From Proteus cibi (lineage in GTDB: Bacteria; Pseudomonadota; Gammaproteobacteria; Enterobacterales; Enterobacteriaceae), in NCBI RefSeq assembly GCF_003144405.1, contig NZ_PENW01000034.1, positions 1 to 64,000 on the forward strand: a stretch of 64,000 nt of DNA, read 5' to 3'. Below the pieces are notes generated by a model. That model saw only the letters and a list, made by a program, of their open reading frames with translations, made no database searches and was not told the origin of the DNA. The position numbers and the translations under genes are program-made. Positions 20,700-31,565 of the stretch are shown here, in pieces (position 1 is the stretch's first letter; every line of letters starts with the position of its first letter).

Positions 20700-21371
20700 T
20701 GAAAACTCCAATATATTGAATCTATGGAATGATAACCCAAAAATGAATTGGCGCAGTGGGGAACATTCAGAAATCTTACTCAGAGTGGTTATTTCTCATT
20801 ACTTTGTTTGATTTAACCCTCTATTTTTTCTCAACGAGTCTATTCATGACACATACATTCATAAAAATAATACAAAAACCAAGCGACATAGACGATAGCA
20901 ATGTCAGCGATAAATAGACCTTATTAGAAAAAATTCAATTTGTCTTTTTTTATACAAAATGTATAAAAACAATAAAACTCCAAAATCAATATATTCAGCA
21001 GAATAACTCACTACCCGTTTTTATCATTAAAGGATGAGATAAAGCTAAATCGCTCAAATAAAGTGATATAGCTCACATTAAAAAATCGCTTTCACATACT
21101 TTTAAAATAGAATAATTTCATTATTAATCAATACTTTAAAATAAAAGTCCTCTTATCTTTTTTATCTCAGTCAAATCTCCCTACACATTGACCTGATTTT
21201 TATTTATCGATAAGTTGAAAAGGCATTGCATAGCAATATAAAAAACACACCAAGCTAGGCAAACACAACATCACCCGACTGAGCACCCATAAATTTACCT
21301 ACATCCTTTGAGCCAAAACGTTCCTTTGCGCTCTTTTTTGAGGTGCCCAGTAAACTAAGTAGGAAGCAAAA
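20700..21371. other. Divergent arcB-gltB intergenic region
   Basis: About 670 AT-rich bases with no convincing gene. It holds the promoters of arcB and gltB, a CRP-type site (listed) and an apparently long gltB leader. The last 150 bases before gltB are less AT-rich and may form the untranslated leader; I saw no recognisable riboswitch. Confidence 0.6.
21061..21080. promoter_or_regulatory. Candidate CRP binding site
   Basis: AAGTGATATAGCTCACATTA contains GTGA-N6-TCACA, a near-consensus CRP operator. It lies 295 bases before gltB and about 360 before arcB. CRP is a known regulator of E. coli gltBD, together with Lrp; assignment to gltB is inference. Confidence 0.6.
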
Positions 21372-24300
21372 ATGCTCTATCAAAAGACACAGGAAAAAGA
21401 CAATTGTGGGTTTGGGTTGATCGCGCATATTGAAGGGCAAGCCAGCCATAAGATTGTCAGAAATGCGATACAGGGTCTTGCCAGAATGCAACATCGTGGC
21501 GCTATTCTTTCTGATGGTAAAACCGGCGATGGTTGTGGATTACTCTTACAAAAACCAGAGCGTTTTTTCCAATTAATTGCTCAAGAAAAAGGCTGGCATT
21601 TAACAAAAAATTACGCTGTAGGCATGCTATTTTTAAGCCAAGATCCCAATATTGCCAAACAGTGCCGTCTCATCGTCGAAGAAGAGCTACAACGTGAAAC
21701 GCTGTCCATTGTTGGCTGGCGTAAAGTGCCTATTAACACTGATATTTTAGGCAGTATTGCCCTTTCTTCTCTTCCTTTAATCGAACAAGTTTTTGTTAAT
21801 GCCCCCGCTGGCTGGCGGATAAGTGATATTGAGAGACGACTCTTTGTTGCTCGCAGACGCATTGAAAAACGCATTACTGACAATGATTTTTATATTTGTA
21901 GTCTTTCTAATTTGGTGACGGTTTATAAAGGCCTCTGTATGGCCATCGATCTACCACGTTTTTTTACCGATCTTGCTGATCTACGCATGGAATCTTCAAT
22001 TTGTTTATTCCACCAGCGTTTTTCAACGAATACCACCCCTAGATGGCCACTTGCACAACCTTTTCGTTATTTAGCACATAACGGTGAAATTAATACCATT
22101 ACAGGCAATCGCCAATGGGCTAGAGCTCGTGCCTATAAATTCCATACCCCCCTTATTCCTGATCTACAAAGTGCAGCCCCTTTTGTGAATGAAAATGGCT
22201 CAGACTCAAGTTCACTCGACAATATGCTCGAACTTTTTCTCAATGGGGGTATGGATATTGTTCGTGCAATGCGATTATTAGTACCACCTGCATGGCAAAA
22301 TAATCCACAAATGGATGAAGATCTCCGTGCCTTTTTTGATTTTAACTCCATGCATATGGAGCCTTGGGATGGTCCTGCGGGCATTGTATTATCAGATGGT
22401 CGTTATGCTGCATGTACATTAGATAGAAACGGTTTGCGCCCTGCTCGCTACGTTATCACCACAGACAACATCATCACTTGTGCTTCTGAAATGGGTATTT
22501 GGGATTATCAGCCTGATGAAGTGCGAGAAAAAGGACGAGTTGGTCCCGGCGAACTGATGGTCATTGATACTCATCATGGACGTATTTTGCACTCAGCCGA
22601 AACCGATGAAGATTTAAAAAGACGTCATCCTTATAAACTATGGCTAGAGCGCAATGTCAAACGCTTAACACCGTTTGAAGAGTTACCAGAACAACAAGCC
22701 ACAGGACAACGCGCCTTTGATGACACCTTATTAGCCACATATCAAAAACAATTTGCCTATAGCCAAGAGGAGCTAGAAAGCATTTTGCATGTGCTTGCAG
22801 AAAATGGGCAAGAAGCCACGGGTTCAATGGGTGATGACACGCCATTTGCTGTACTTTCTCAACGCCCTCGCCTTATTTATGACTATTTCAGACAGAAATT
22901 TGCGCAAGTCACCAATCCCCCCATAGATCCATTAAGAGAAGCACATGTGATGTCTTTAGCGACCTGCATTGGACGCGAAATGAATGTGTTTTGCGAAGCG
23001 GAAGGTCAAGCCCATCGGCTGAGTTTTCAATCGCCTATTTTGCTTTATAGCGACTTCCAACAGCTTATTAATCAAGAAAACCCTTATTACCAATCCGTTC
23101 ATCTTGATATCACGTATCAACCAACAGAATGCAACCTAGAAACAGCGTTGCGCCAATTATGTGCAAAAGCACAACAAGAAGTTCACCGTGGTGCGGTATT
23201 ATTGGTTTTATCAGATAGAAATATCACTAAAGAGCGATTGCCTATTCCTGCCCCGATGGCAGTTGGCGCTGTACAAAAAACATTGGTAGATAATAATTTA
23301 CGTTGTGATGCCAATATCATTGTCGAAACGGCTAGTGCCCGTGATCCTCACCATTTTGCCGTATTACTCGGATTTGGCGCCACAGCAATTTATCCTTATC
23401 TGGCTTATGAATCTTTAGCTCAACGTGTTGATAAAAAAATCCTCCAAGCAAGTTATGCCCAAGTCATGCTGAATTATCGAAGTGGCATAAATAAAGGGTT
23501 GTATAAGATCATGTCCAAAATGGGCATTTCAACCATCGCCTCTTACCGCTGCGCTCAACTTTTTGAAGCTGTTGGGTTAAATGATAGCGTTGTTGAGCTC
23601 TGTTTTGCGGGTGTTGATAATCGGATTAATGGCGCTGATTTTAGCGATTTTGAACACGACTTATTTAATCTATCTAAGCGGGCTTGGTTAACTCGTCATC
23701 CTTTAGAAGCAGGTGGTTTATTAAAATACGCTCATAAAGGGGAATATCACGCCTATAACCCAGATGTCGTTCAAGCACTACAAAAAGCCGTAAATAGCGG
23801 GGAATATACCGACTATCAGTATTATGCAAATCTTGTGCAACAGCGCCCAATAACAACCTTACGCGATATGCTAGTCCTCAATAACAAGACAACGCCTATC
23901 TCGATTGAAGAAGTCGAACCTGAAACAGAATTATTTAAACGCTTTGATACCGCCGCAATGTCAATTGGGGCGCTAAGTCGAGAAGCGCATGAAGCCCTTG
24001 CGCAAGCGATGAATACATTGGGGGGATTTTCAAATTCAGGTGAAGGGGGCGAAGATCCCGCTCGTTACGGTACTAATAAAGTCTCGCGTATTAAACAAAT
24101 CGCTTCTGGTCGTTTTGGTGTGACACCCTCTTATCTAATGAGTGCGGATGTTTTACAAATCAAAGTAGCGCAAGGGGCAAAACCCGGTGAAGGCGGGCAA
24201 CTTCCTGGAGATAAAGTGACACCTTATATTGCGCAACTACGTTACGCCGTTCCCGGTGTTACTTTAATATCACCGCCACCTCATCACGACATCTATTCTA

Positions 24301-25832
24301 TTGAAGATTTAGCGCAGCTTATTTTCGACTTGAAACAGATCAATCCAACTGCACTGATTTCTGTCAAACTCGTGTCAGAGCCCGGTGTGGGTACCATTGC
24401 TACGGGTGTTGCCAAAGCTTACGCAGATTTGATCACCATTGCAGGTTATGACGGTGGCACAGGTGCAAGCCCTTTAACTTCAGTAAAATATGCAGGCAGC
24501 CCGTGGGAATTGGGCTTAGTTGAAACTCAACAAGCATTAGTGGCAAATAATCTACGTCATAAAATTCGCTTACAAGTCGATGGTGGATTAAAAACAGGTC
24601 TAGATATTATTAAAGCAGCGATTTTAGGCGCAGAGAGTTTTGGATTTGGCACAGGACCAATGGTCGCATTAGGCTGTAAATATCTGCGCATTTGCCATTT
24701 AAATAATTGCGCAATGGGTGTTGCAACCCAAGATGAAACGCTCCGCCGTAACCATTATCACGGATTACCAGAACGCGTTATTAACTACTTCCGTTTTATT
24801 GCGCAAGAAACCCGTGAGTTAATGGCATTGCTTGGTGTGAGAAAAATCACGGATTTAATCGGTCGAACTGATCTGCTTTCATGCCTAGAAGGTGTGAGCA
24901 GTAAACAGCAAAAACTCTCTTTAGGTGGATTATTAGAAACAGCAACTTCACCATCAGGTAATGCGCTTTATTGTCAGGAGAAGAATAACACTTATGATAA
25001 TGGCGAATTAAATCAGCGTATTGTGGCTCAAACTAGTGACGCGGTTGAACAACAAAAAAGCCAAACATACTATTTTGATATTCGTAATACAGACCGCTCT
25101 GTCGGAGCAACATTATCAGGGATCATCGCCAAAAAACAGGGTGAAAGTGGCTTATCTGCCACCCCTATTAAGCTTTATTTTACGGGAACCGCAGGACAAA
25201 GCTTTGGTGTATGGAATGCGCAAGGTGTTGAATTAACTTTAGTGGGTGATGCTAATGATTATGTTGGTAAAGGCATGGCAGGAGGGCGTATTGTCATTTC
25301 GCCTCCAGTTGGCTCTGCATTTAAAAGTCATCACGCCACCATTATGGGTAATACCTGTCTTTATGGCGCAACAGGTGGAAAACTTTATGCTTCTGGCTTA
25401 GCTGGGGAGCGTTTCGCCGTCAGAAACTCCGGAGCAATTGCTGTCGTTGAAGGCGTTGGTGATAACGGCTGTGAATATATGACTGGCGGTATTGTCTGCG
25501 TTCTGGGTAAAACGGGGATCAACTTTGGTGCAGGAATGACGGGGGGATTTGCTTATCTGTTAGATGAAGATCTCACGTTATCGCAACGGATCAATACTTC
25601 GTCGATTGAGTTGCTTCCTGTTGCATCCTTTGCCATTCTCGCTGAACATCTACGTGGCATGATTGCTGAACATGTCAGACTGACTGGCTCACAGCAAGGA
25701 GAAAGATTTCTTTCACAGTGGGAATATTGGTCACAACACTTCAAGTTGGTTAAGCCAAAATCCAGTGATGTCAATGCATTGCTTGGTCATCCTCGTCGTT
25801 CATCTGCTGAATTACGCGTTCAGGCACAATAG
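21372..25832 (+). CDS. gltB: Glutamate synthase (NADPH) large subunit GltB
   Basis: A 1486-residue enzyme that makes two glutamates from glutamine and 2-oxoglutarate. Class II amidotransferase domain with nucleophile Cys12 (KDNCGFGLIAH; the first 11 residues are a propeptide), central domain, FMN/synthase domain (from about residue 790) containing GEGGEDPARYG and the iron-sulfur cysteines (CRICHLNNCAMG-like region), and C-terminal beta-helix GXGXG domain. AGGAAGC ribosome site 5 bases upstream. It is co-transcribed with gltD, 9 bases downstream. Confidence 0.98.
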   Translation: MLYQKTQEKDNCGFGLIAHIEGQASHKIVRNAIQGLARMQHRGAILSDGKTGDGCGLLLQKPERFFQLIAQEKGWHLTKNYAVGMLFLSQDPNIAKQCRLIVEEELQRETLSIVGWRKVPINTDILGSIALSSLPLIEQVFVNAPAGWRISDIERRLFVARRRIEKRITDNDFYICSLSNLVTVYKGLCMAIDLPRFFTDLADLRMESSICLFHQRFSTNTTPRWPLAQPFRYLAHNGEINTITGNRQWARARAYKFHTPLIPDLQSAAPFVNENGSDSSSLDNMLELFLNGGMDIVRAMRLLVPPAWQNNPQMDEDLRAFFDFNSMHMEPWDGPAGIVLSDGRYAACTLDRNGLRPARYVITTDNIITCASEMGIWDYQPDEVREKGRVGPGELMVIDTHHGRILHSAETDEDLKRRHPYKLWLERNVKRLTPFEELPEQQATGQRAFDDTLLATYQKQFAYSQEELESILHVLAENGQEATGSMGDDTPFAVLSQRPRLIYDYFRQKFAQVTNPPIDPLREAHVMSLATCIGREMNVFCEAEGQAHRLSFQSPILLYSDFQQLINQENPYYQSVHLDITYQPTECNLETALRQLCAKAQQEVHRGAVLLVLSDRNITKERLPIPAPMAVGAVQKTLVDNNLRCDANIIVETASARDPHHFAVLLGFGATAIYPYLAYESLAQRVDKKILQASYAQVMLNYRSGINKGLYKIMSKMGISTIASYRCAQLFEAVGLNDSVVELCFAGVDNRINGADFSDFEHDLFNLSKRAWLTRHPLEAGGLLKYAHKGEYHAYNPDVVQALQKAVNSGEYTDYQYYANLVQQRPITTLRDMLVLNNKTTPISIEEVEPETELFKRFDTAAMSIGALSREAHEALAQAMNTLGGFSNSGEGGEDPARYGTNKVSRIKQIASGRFGVTPSYLMSADVLQIKVAQGAKPGEGGQLPGDKVTPYIAQLRYAVPGVTLISPPPHHDIYSIEDLAQLIFDLKQINPTALISVKLVSEPGVGTIATGVAKAYADLITIAGYDGGTGASPLTSVKYAGSPWELGLVETQQALVANNLRHKIRLQVDGGLKTGLDIIKAAILGAESFGFGTGPMVALGCKYLRICHLNNCAMGVATQDETLRRNHYHGLPERVINYFRFIAQETRELMALLGVRKITDLIGRTDLLSCLEGVSSKQQKLSLGGLLETATSPSGNALYCQEKNNTYDNGELNQRIVAQTSDAVEQQKSQTYYFDIRNTDRSVGATLSGIIAKKQGESGLSATPIKLYFTGTAGQSFGVWNAQGVELTLVGDANDYVGKGMAGGRIVISPPVGSAFKSHHATIMGNTCLYGATGGKLYASGLAGERFAVRNSGAIAVVEGVGDNGCEYMTGGIVCVLGKTGINFGAGMTGGFAYLLDEDLTLSQRINTSSIELLPVASFAILAEHLRGMIAEHVRLTGSQQGERFLSQWEYWSQHFKLVKPKSSDVNALLGHPRRSSAELRVQAQ

Positions 25833-27239
<1,407 letters not shown>

Positions 27240-27283
27240 ATATTTTTTATTTTTATTATTTAAAATAACAATTTCTCGTGTTG

Positions 27284-27316
27284 ATTATCCCATTTAATTT
27301 AAGTGGGATAATTTTC
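27284..27316 (+). terminator. Terminator after gltBD
   Basis: Stem ATTATCCCATT / AGTGGGATAAT followed by TTTT, 45 bases after the gltD stop. Confidence 0.75.
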
Positions 27317-27747
27317 AATATTATCGGTAAAATTAATAAATAGTATTTAAGGAACATCAAGATATTAGACAGAATAATCATTCTCATTACCATTTAATAT
27401 AATTAATAAAATAATATTTTGATAAAAAGCGATATTCTTTTTTGTATCAAAATAACACTCTTGATCTATAGTAAATATAATTTATTTTCGTATTTTTTAC
27501 TTTATCTCTTTTTATTTAACCTTTCCGTCATCTTTTAATGATAATTGTTTTACAGCATTTGTTAATAACATCACAGTCTAAAAAAATAGATTTTATTTCG
27601 GCTATTAAATTTGATAACAATCAAATATTGTCAACCTACCAACTTCATAATGGAGTCACCTAATAACTTTACAGAAAAATATAATTTATTGATGTTAGGT
27701 TCGCTTTCATAATTAATAGTATTGTCATAATTAACTAGGGGATCACC
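27317..27747. other. AT-rich intergenic region upstream of the dcuC-like gene
   Basis: No gene is visible. The first 290 bases are extremely AT-rich with many A/T runs, suitable for H-NS or Lrp binding. The last 140 hold the FNR promoter described separately and a roughly 90-nt leader with an AGGGG ribosome site 7 bases before the start. Confidence 0.6.
27611..27652 (+). promoter_or_regulatory. FNR-dependent (class II) promoter
   Basis: TTGAT-AACA-ATCAA at 27611-27624 is a perfect FNR box. A CATAAT -10 element at 27646-27651 puts the likely start near 27658, so the FNR box is centred at about -41, the class II activator position. No good -35 box is present, as expected for an activator-dependent promoter. 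It reads into the dcuC-like/abgA-like operon. Confidence 0.82.
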
Positions 27748-29022
27748 ATGGTGATGCAACTTATAGCCGTAGCCGTTATTATCGTAACTGTCTATTTGCT
27801 AATAAAAAAATATGAAACCCGAATGGTACTTATCGGTGCGGGTTTACTGCTTTGTATTTTGAGCCTAAGTCCATTAGATGCATTTACCGCATTTAGTGAA
27901 CGCATGGTATCTTCATCATTAATTCAAGCAATCTGTTCGAGTATGGGTTTTGCTTATGTTATGAAATATACCAAATGCGATATGCATCTGGTTCATGTTT
28001 TATCAAAAGTAATGACTCGTCTGGGCTTCTTCCTTATTCCAGCTACCGTTGTCGTAACGTATTTCATTAATATCGCAATCCCATCAGCAGCGGGTTGTGC
28101 AGCAGCAGTAGGTGCGACACTCATTCCATTATTAATCGCAGCACGTATTCACCCAGCTATCGCAGGTGGTGCAGTATTATGTGGTACTATCGGCTCAATG
28201 CTAAGCCCTGGTATGTCGCATAACGCCTTCGTTGCGAACATGGCAAATATGGAAGTGGTTGATTTAATCGCTCGCCATAGCCCATACAGCTTAATGGCAG
28301 GTGGTATCGCAGCGGTTTCACTGGCAGTTGTCGCTTTAGTAAAAAGAGAGTTCAAAATGGCTTCTGCTACTGATGATGCCTCATCTTCATCAGCACAAGC
28401 AACGCCAGAAGCTGTTCGTCCTAACTACTTATATGCAACAGCACCTTTCATTCCTTTAATCCTGTTAATTCTGCCATTCTTCGAGTCTTTCAGTACATTT
28501 AAACTGTCTGTACCCGCAGCAATGTTAATCGGTTCTATCTATGCCCTGTTCATCACGTTAACTAACCCTGCTCAAATTACGAAAGAGTTCTTTAAAGGGA
28601 TGGGTAATGCTTATGGTGATGTATTAGGTATCATCATTGCAGCTGCTGTATTCGCAGCAGGTCTGAAAGCATCAGGTTTAATCGACGCATTCATCAACTT
28701 CTTAACTCATTCTCCTGAATTTGCTCGCTGGGGTGGTACTTTAGGGCCATTCTTAATGGGTATTATCACAGGTTCTGGTGACGCAGCAGCATTCGCATTC
28801 AACGAAACAGTTACTCCGCATGCGGCGCAATTCGGTTATGAAATCCCTGATATGGGTATGGCAGCGGCATTATCTGGCGCGTTAGGTCGTACAATGTCAC
28901 CACTGGCAGGTGCAGCGATTGTTTGTGCTGGTCTTGCAAATGTTAACCCTATGGAAATCGCAAAACGTACTGCACCGGGTATGATTATCGGCGTCATCGC
29001 TGTTGCGTTATTCATGTTATAA
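27748..29022 (+). CDS. DcuC-family C4-dicarboxylate-type anaerobic carrier
   Basis: A 424-residue inner-membrane transporter with about 10-12 hydrophobic segments and a central hydrophilic Ser/Ala-rich linker (about residues 205-225). Family signatures include NIAIPSAAGCAAAVGATLIP, GTIGSMLSPGMSHN and the C-terminal SGALGRTMSPLAGAAIVCAG. DcuC carriers exchange or export dicarboxylates such as succinate under anaerobiosis. It is followed after 8 bases by an AbgA-like hydrolase, so the substrate may instead be an amide or acylamino acid; that is inference. Codon use is strongly biased, suggesting high expression. Confidence 0.85.
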   Translation: MVMQLIAVAVIIVTVYLLIKKYETRMVLIGAGLLLCILSLSPLDAFTAFSERMVSSSLIQAICSSMGFAYVMKYTKCDMHLVHVLSKVMTRLGFFLIPATVVVTYFINIAIPSAAGCAAAVGATLIPLLIAARIHPAIAGGAVLCGTIGSMLSPGMSHNAFVANMANMEVVDLIARHSPYSLMAGGIAAVSLAVVALVKREFKMASATDDASSSSAQATPEAVRPNYLYATAPFIPLILLILPFFESFSTFKLSVPAAMLIGSIYALFITLTNPAQITKEFFKGMGNAYGDVLGIIIAAAVFAAGLKASGLIDAFINFLTHSPEFARWGGTLGPFLMGIITGSGDAAAFAFNETVTPHAAQFGYEIPDMGMAAALSGALGRTMSPLAGAAIVCAGLANVNPMEIAKRTAPGMIIGVIAVALFML

Positions 29023-29030
29023 GTGGAGAA

Positions 29031-30305
29031 ATGAATATGTCAGCAATTACACTAGAAAAATTAATTAAATGGCGTCGTGAGTTTCACCAATACCCAGAAA
29101 TTGGTTGGTCTGAATTTTTAACCACAGCAAAAATAGTCAAAGAACTACGTAGCTTAGGTTTAGACGTTAAAGTTGGTCCAGACGTTATCAATCAAGAGTT
29201 CGCTTTTGGTCGTCGCCGTCAAGTCGTTGAAAAAGGTCTAGCCGTTGCAAGAGAGCATAAAGTTGATGAAGCTCTGCTTGATGAAATGAAAGAGCTAACT
29301 GGCTGTGTGGCTATCTTTGACAGTGGTAAACCCGGTCCAACAGTAGCACTGCGGTTTGATATCGACTGTGTGGGTGTTAACGAAGCAACTGAAACTAAAC
29401 ACCGTCCTCATGCCGAAAACTTTGCTTCTTGTCATGCAGGTGAAATGCACGCTTGTGGTCATGACGGACACATTTCTATCGGTTTAGGTGTTGCTCACTG
29501 GTTAGTTGAGAATAAAGATAACGTTGTTGGTAAAGTTAAAATCTTATTCCAACCAGCAGAAGAAGGTGTTCGTGGCGCTCGTGCGATGGCTGAAAGTGGT
29601 ATCGCTGATGATGCAGATTACTTCTTAGGTGCACACTTAGGCTTTATCGCAAACAGTGGTGAAATTGTTATTAACCCAACACATTTCTTATGTACCACTA
29701 AATATGACTTCCGTTTTAAAGGTGCACCATCTCACGCAGGCGCAGAGCCAGAATTAGGTCGTAATGCATTAGCAGGTGCTTGCCACGCAGCAACTCAAAT
29801 GCTGGGTATTTCTCGCCATGGTAAAGGAATGTCACGGATCAACATCGGTGTATTAAAAGCCGGTGAAGGCCGTAACGTCACCCCAGCGAATGCGGAAATG
29901 CAAATTGAAGTTCGTGGTGAAAACGAAGAGATCAACAGCTTTATGGCTGCAAACGCAGTCCGTATGGCTGAAGGCGCAGCACATAGCTTCCAATTAGAAA
30001 TGGAAAGCGAAATTATGGGTGAAGCCGTTGATCTAACAAATGACCAAGAACTGATTGATGTGATGACCAAAGTTGTTGGTAAACATGCTGAGCTAACTGC
30101 GGTTGCAACTCGCCCATTCGGTGGTAGTGAAGATGCAACAGTATTAGCAAAACGAGTACAACGTTGTGGTGGTAAATCACTGTACTTCGTTGTTGGTGCT
30201 GATAGAACAGCAGGTCACCATCAAGCAGGCTTTGACTTCGACGAAAAACAATTAATGACTGCGGTTAATCTTTACACCGGTTGTTTAGAAGAACTGCTGA
30301 AATAA
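29031..30305 (+). CDS. M20-family amidohydrolase, AbgA-like
   Basis: A 424-residue zinc-dependent aminoacylase/carboxypeptidase. It aligns along its length with E. coli AbgA (p-aminobenzoyl-glutamate hydrolase A): WRREFHQYPEIGWSEF, FASCHAGEMHACGHDGH (metal ligands), FQPAEEGVRGARAM and the C-terminal AGHHQAGFDFDE. There is no AbgB partner and no AbgT; the neighbour is a DcuC-type carrier instead. An internal 30-residue segment around residues 58-80 matches the AbgA-specific insertion. The true substrate is unknown. Same FNR-driven operon. Confidence 0.85.
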   Translation: MNMSAITLEKLIKWRREFHQYPEIGWSEFLTTAKIVKELRSLGLDVKVGPDVINQEFAFGRRRQVVEKGLAVAREHKVDEALLDEMKELTGCVAIFDSGKPGPTVALRFDIDCVGVNEATETKHRPHAENFASCHAGEMHACGHDGHISIGLGVAHWLVENKDNVVGKVKILFQPAEEGVRGARAMAESGIADDADYFLGAHLGFIANSGEIVINPTHFLCTTKYDFRFKGAPSHAGAEPELGRNALAGACHAATQMLGISRHGKGMSRINIGVLKAGEGRNVTPANAEMQIEVRGENEEINSFMAANAVRMAEGAAHSFQLEMESEIMGEAVDLTNDQELIDVMTKVVGKHAELTAVATRPFGGSEDATVLAKRVQRCGGKSLYFVVGADRTAGHHQAGFDFDEKQLMTAVNLYTGCLEELLK

Positions 30306-30322
30306 TTGTCATACACTCCAAT

Positions 30323-30357
30323 AAAGCGCTCGATAACAATATGGGCGCTTTTTTTGT
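30323..30357 (+). terminator. Terminator after the amidohydrolase gene
   Basis: Stem AAGCGC(T) / GGCGCTT with an AT loop, then seven Ts. Confidence 0.8.
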
Positions 30358-30361
30358 GCAC

Positions 30362-30392
30362 AAAAAACCCAGTTCAAGTGAACTGGGTTTTT
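30362..30392. terminator. Bidirectional terminator before sspB
   Basis: AAAAACCCAGTTCA AGTGAACTGGGTTTTT: an 11-bp stem with A-run on the left and T-run on the right, so it can end transcripts from both sides, chiefly sspBA on the minus strand. Confidence 0.85.
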
Positions 30393-30416
30393 CATTAATA
30401 CAAATAAGATAATCTC

Positions 30417-30917
30417 TTATTTCACAACGCGCAGTGCTGGACGACCTGTTGGACGAGGTGGCTCTGGATCATCATCTGGTGAAGAAGTATCAGCTTCATC
30501 AGTGACAAGAGATAAACCTTCGCTAACCGGAGCAACATGGTTATCTTCACTATCATCTTCAGCAAACTGTAATGATGCACCAGATTCATAAGCAGGCTCT
30601 GGCTCAAACATCATTCCCGCACCGTTTTCTCTCGCATAAATAGCCATAACAGCAGCCATAGGCACTCGTACTTTACGAGGTATGCCACCAAAGCTTGCAC
30701 TAAATAAAACCTGATACGGCGTTAACTCTAAGTCATCTACTGCACGAGATGAAATATTTAGTACAATTTGACCATCGTGCGCATATTCCATTGGGACTTG
30801 AACACCGACAACATTCACATCAACAACTAAATGTGGTGTTAAATCGTTTTCGATGATCCAGTCATAATGCGCACGTAATAAATGCGGACGACGCGGAGAC
30901 ATATCCATAATCTCCAT
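30417..30917 (-). CDS. sspB: ClpXP specificity-enhancing factor SspB
   Basis: A 166-residue adaptor that delivers ssrA-tagged proteins to ClpXP. The N-terminal ssrA-binding domain includes LTPHLVVDV, VPMEYAHDGQIVLNIS and FGGIPRKVRVP; a flexible acidic linker leads to the ClpX-binding tail GRPALRVVK, which is intact. It follows sspA after 6 bases. Confidence 0.97.
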   Translation of the reverse strand: MEIMDMSPRRPHLLRAHYDWIIENDLTPHLVVDVNVVGVQVPMEYAHDGQIVLNISSRAVDDLELTPYQVLFSASFGGIPRKVRVPMAAVMAIYARENGAGMMFEPEPAYESGASLQFAEDDSEDNHVAPVSEGLSLVTDEADTSSPDDDPEPPRPTGRPALRVVK

Positions 30918-30923
30918 ACTTTA

Positions 30924-31565
30924 TTACCCTCTTGAAGGTAAGCGCATCTCACGCTCTGCTTCGGTTAATGACGCGAGGAATGAATCACGCTCAAAAACAC
31001 GTTGCATATAAATTTGTACATCTTTAGCACCAGCACCACTTAAATCTACACCGAGTACAGGTAAACGCCATAACAGAGGAGCAAGGTAGCAATCTACTAA
31101 GCTGAACTCTTCACTCATAAAGTAAGGGTATTCTTTAAACACAGGAGATACAGCCAGTAGCTCTTCTGCTAACTGTTTACGAGCAGCATTTGCTTGCTGT
31201 TCAGTTCCTTTTTCGATGGTGTTCATTAAAGAATACCAATCATGCTCGATGCGATGCATCATTAAACGGCTGCTACCACGAGCAACAGGATAAACTGGCA
31301 TTAAAGGAGGATGAGGGAAGCGTTCATCAAGGTATTCCATGATGATACGTGAATCATACAGAGTCAGCTCACGATCAACCAAAGTCGGTACACTTTGGTA
31401 AGGGTTTAGATCGATAAGATCCTGTGGAAGATTACCAGCTTCAACCTGTTCAATTTCAACACTGACACCTTTCTCCGCTAGGACAATTCTGACCTGATGG
31501 CTGAAAATATCAGTCGGACCGGAAAACAAAGTCATTACCGAACGTTTGTTGGCAGCGACAGCCAT
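30924..31565 (-). CDS. sspA: Stringent starvation protein A (SspA)
   Basis: A 213-residue GST-fold protein that binds RNA polymerase. The start MAVAANKRSVMTLFSGPTDI follows GGAGG at 6 bases; an in-frame ATG 7 codons earlier was rejected. Contains the conserved surface PHPPLMPVYPVAR loop. SspA is required for acid and stationary-phase gene expression and lowers H-NS. It leads the sspA-sspB operon. Confidence 0.97.
   Translation of the reverse strand: MAVAANKRSVMTLFSGPTDIFSHQVRIVLAEKGVSVEIEQVEAGNLPQDLIDLNPYQSVPTLVDRELTLYDSRIIMEYLDERFPHPPLMPVYPVARGSSRLMMHRIEHDWYSLMNTIEKGTEQQANAARKQLAEELLAVSPVFKEYPYFMSEEFSLVDCYLAPLLWRLPVLGVDLSGAGAKDVQIYMQRVFERDSFLASLTEAEREMRLPSRG

Noticed and set aside
20700-20711. 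A TTG start for arcB four codons upstream
   Set aside because: It would place the GGAG ribosome site inside the coding region; the ATG at 20699 gives exactly the E. coli length.
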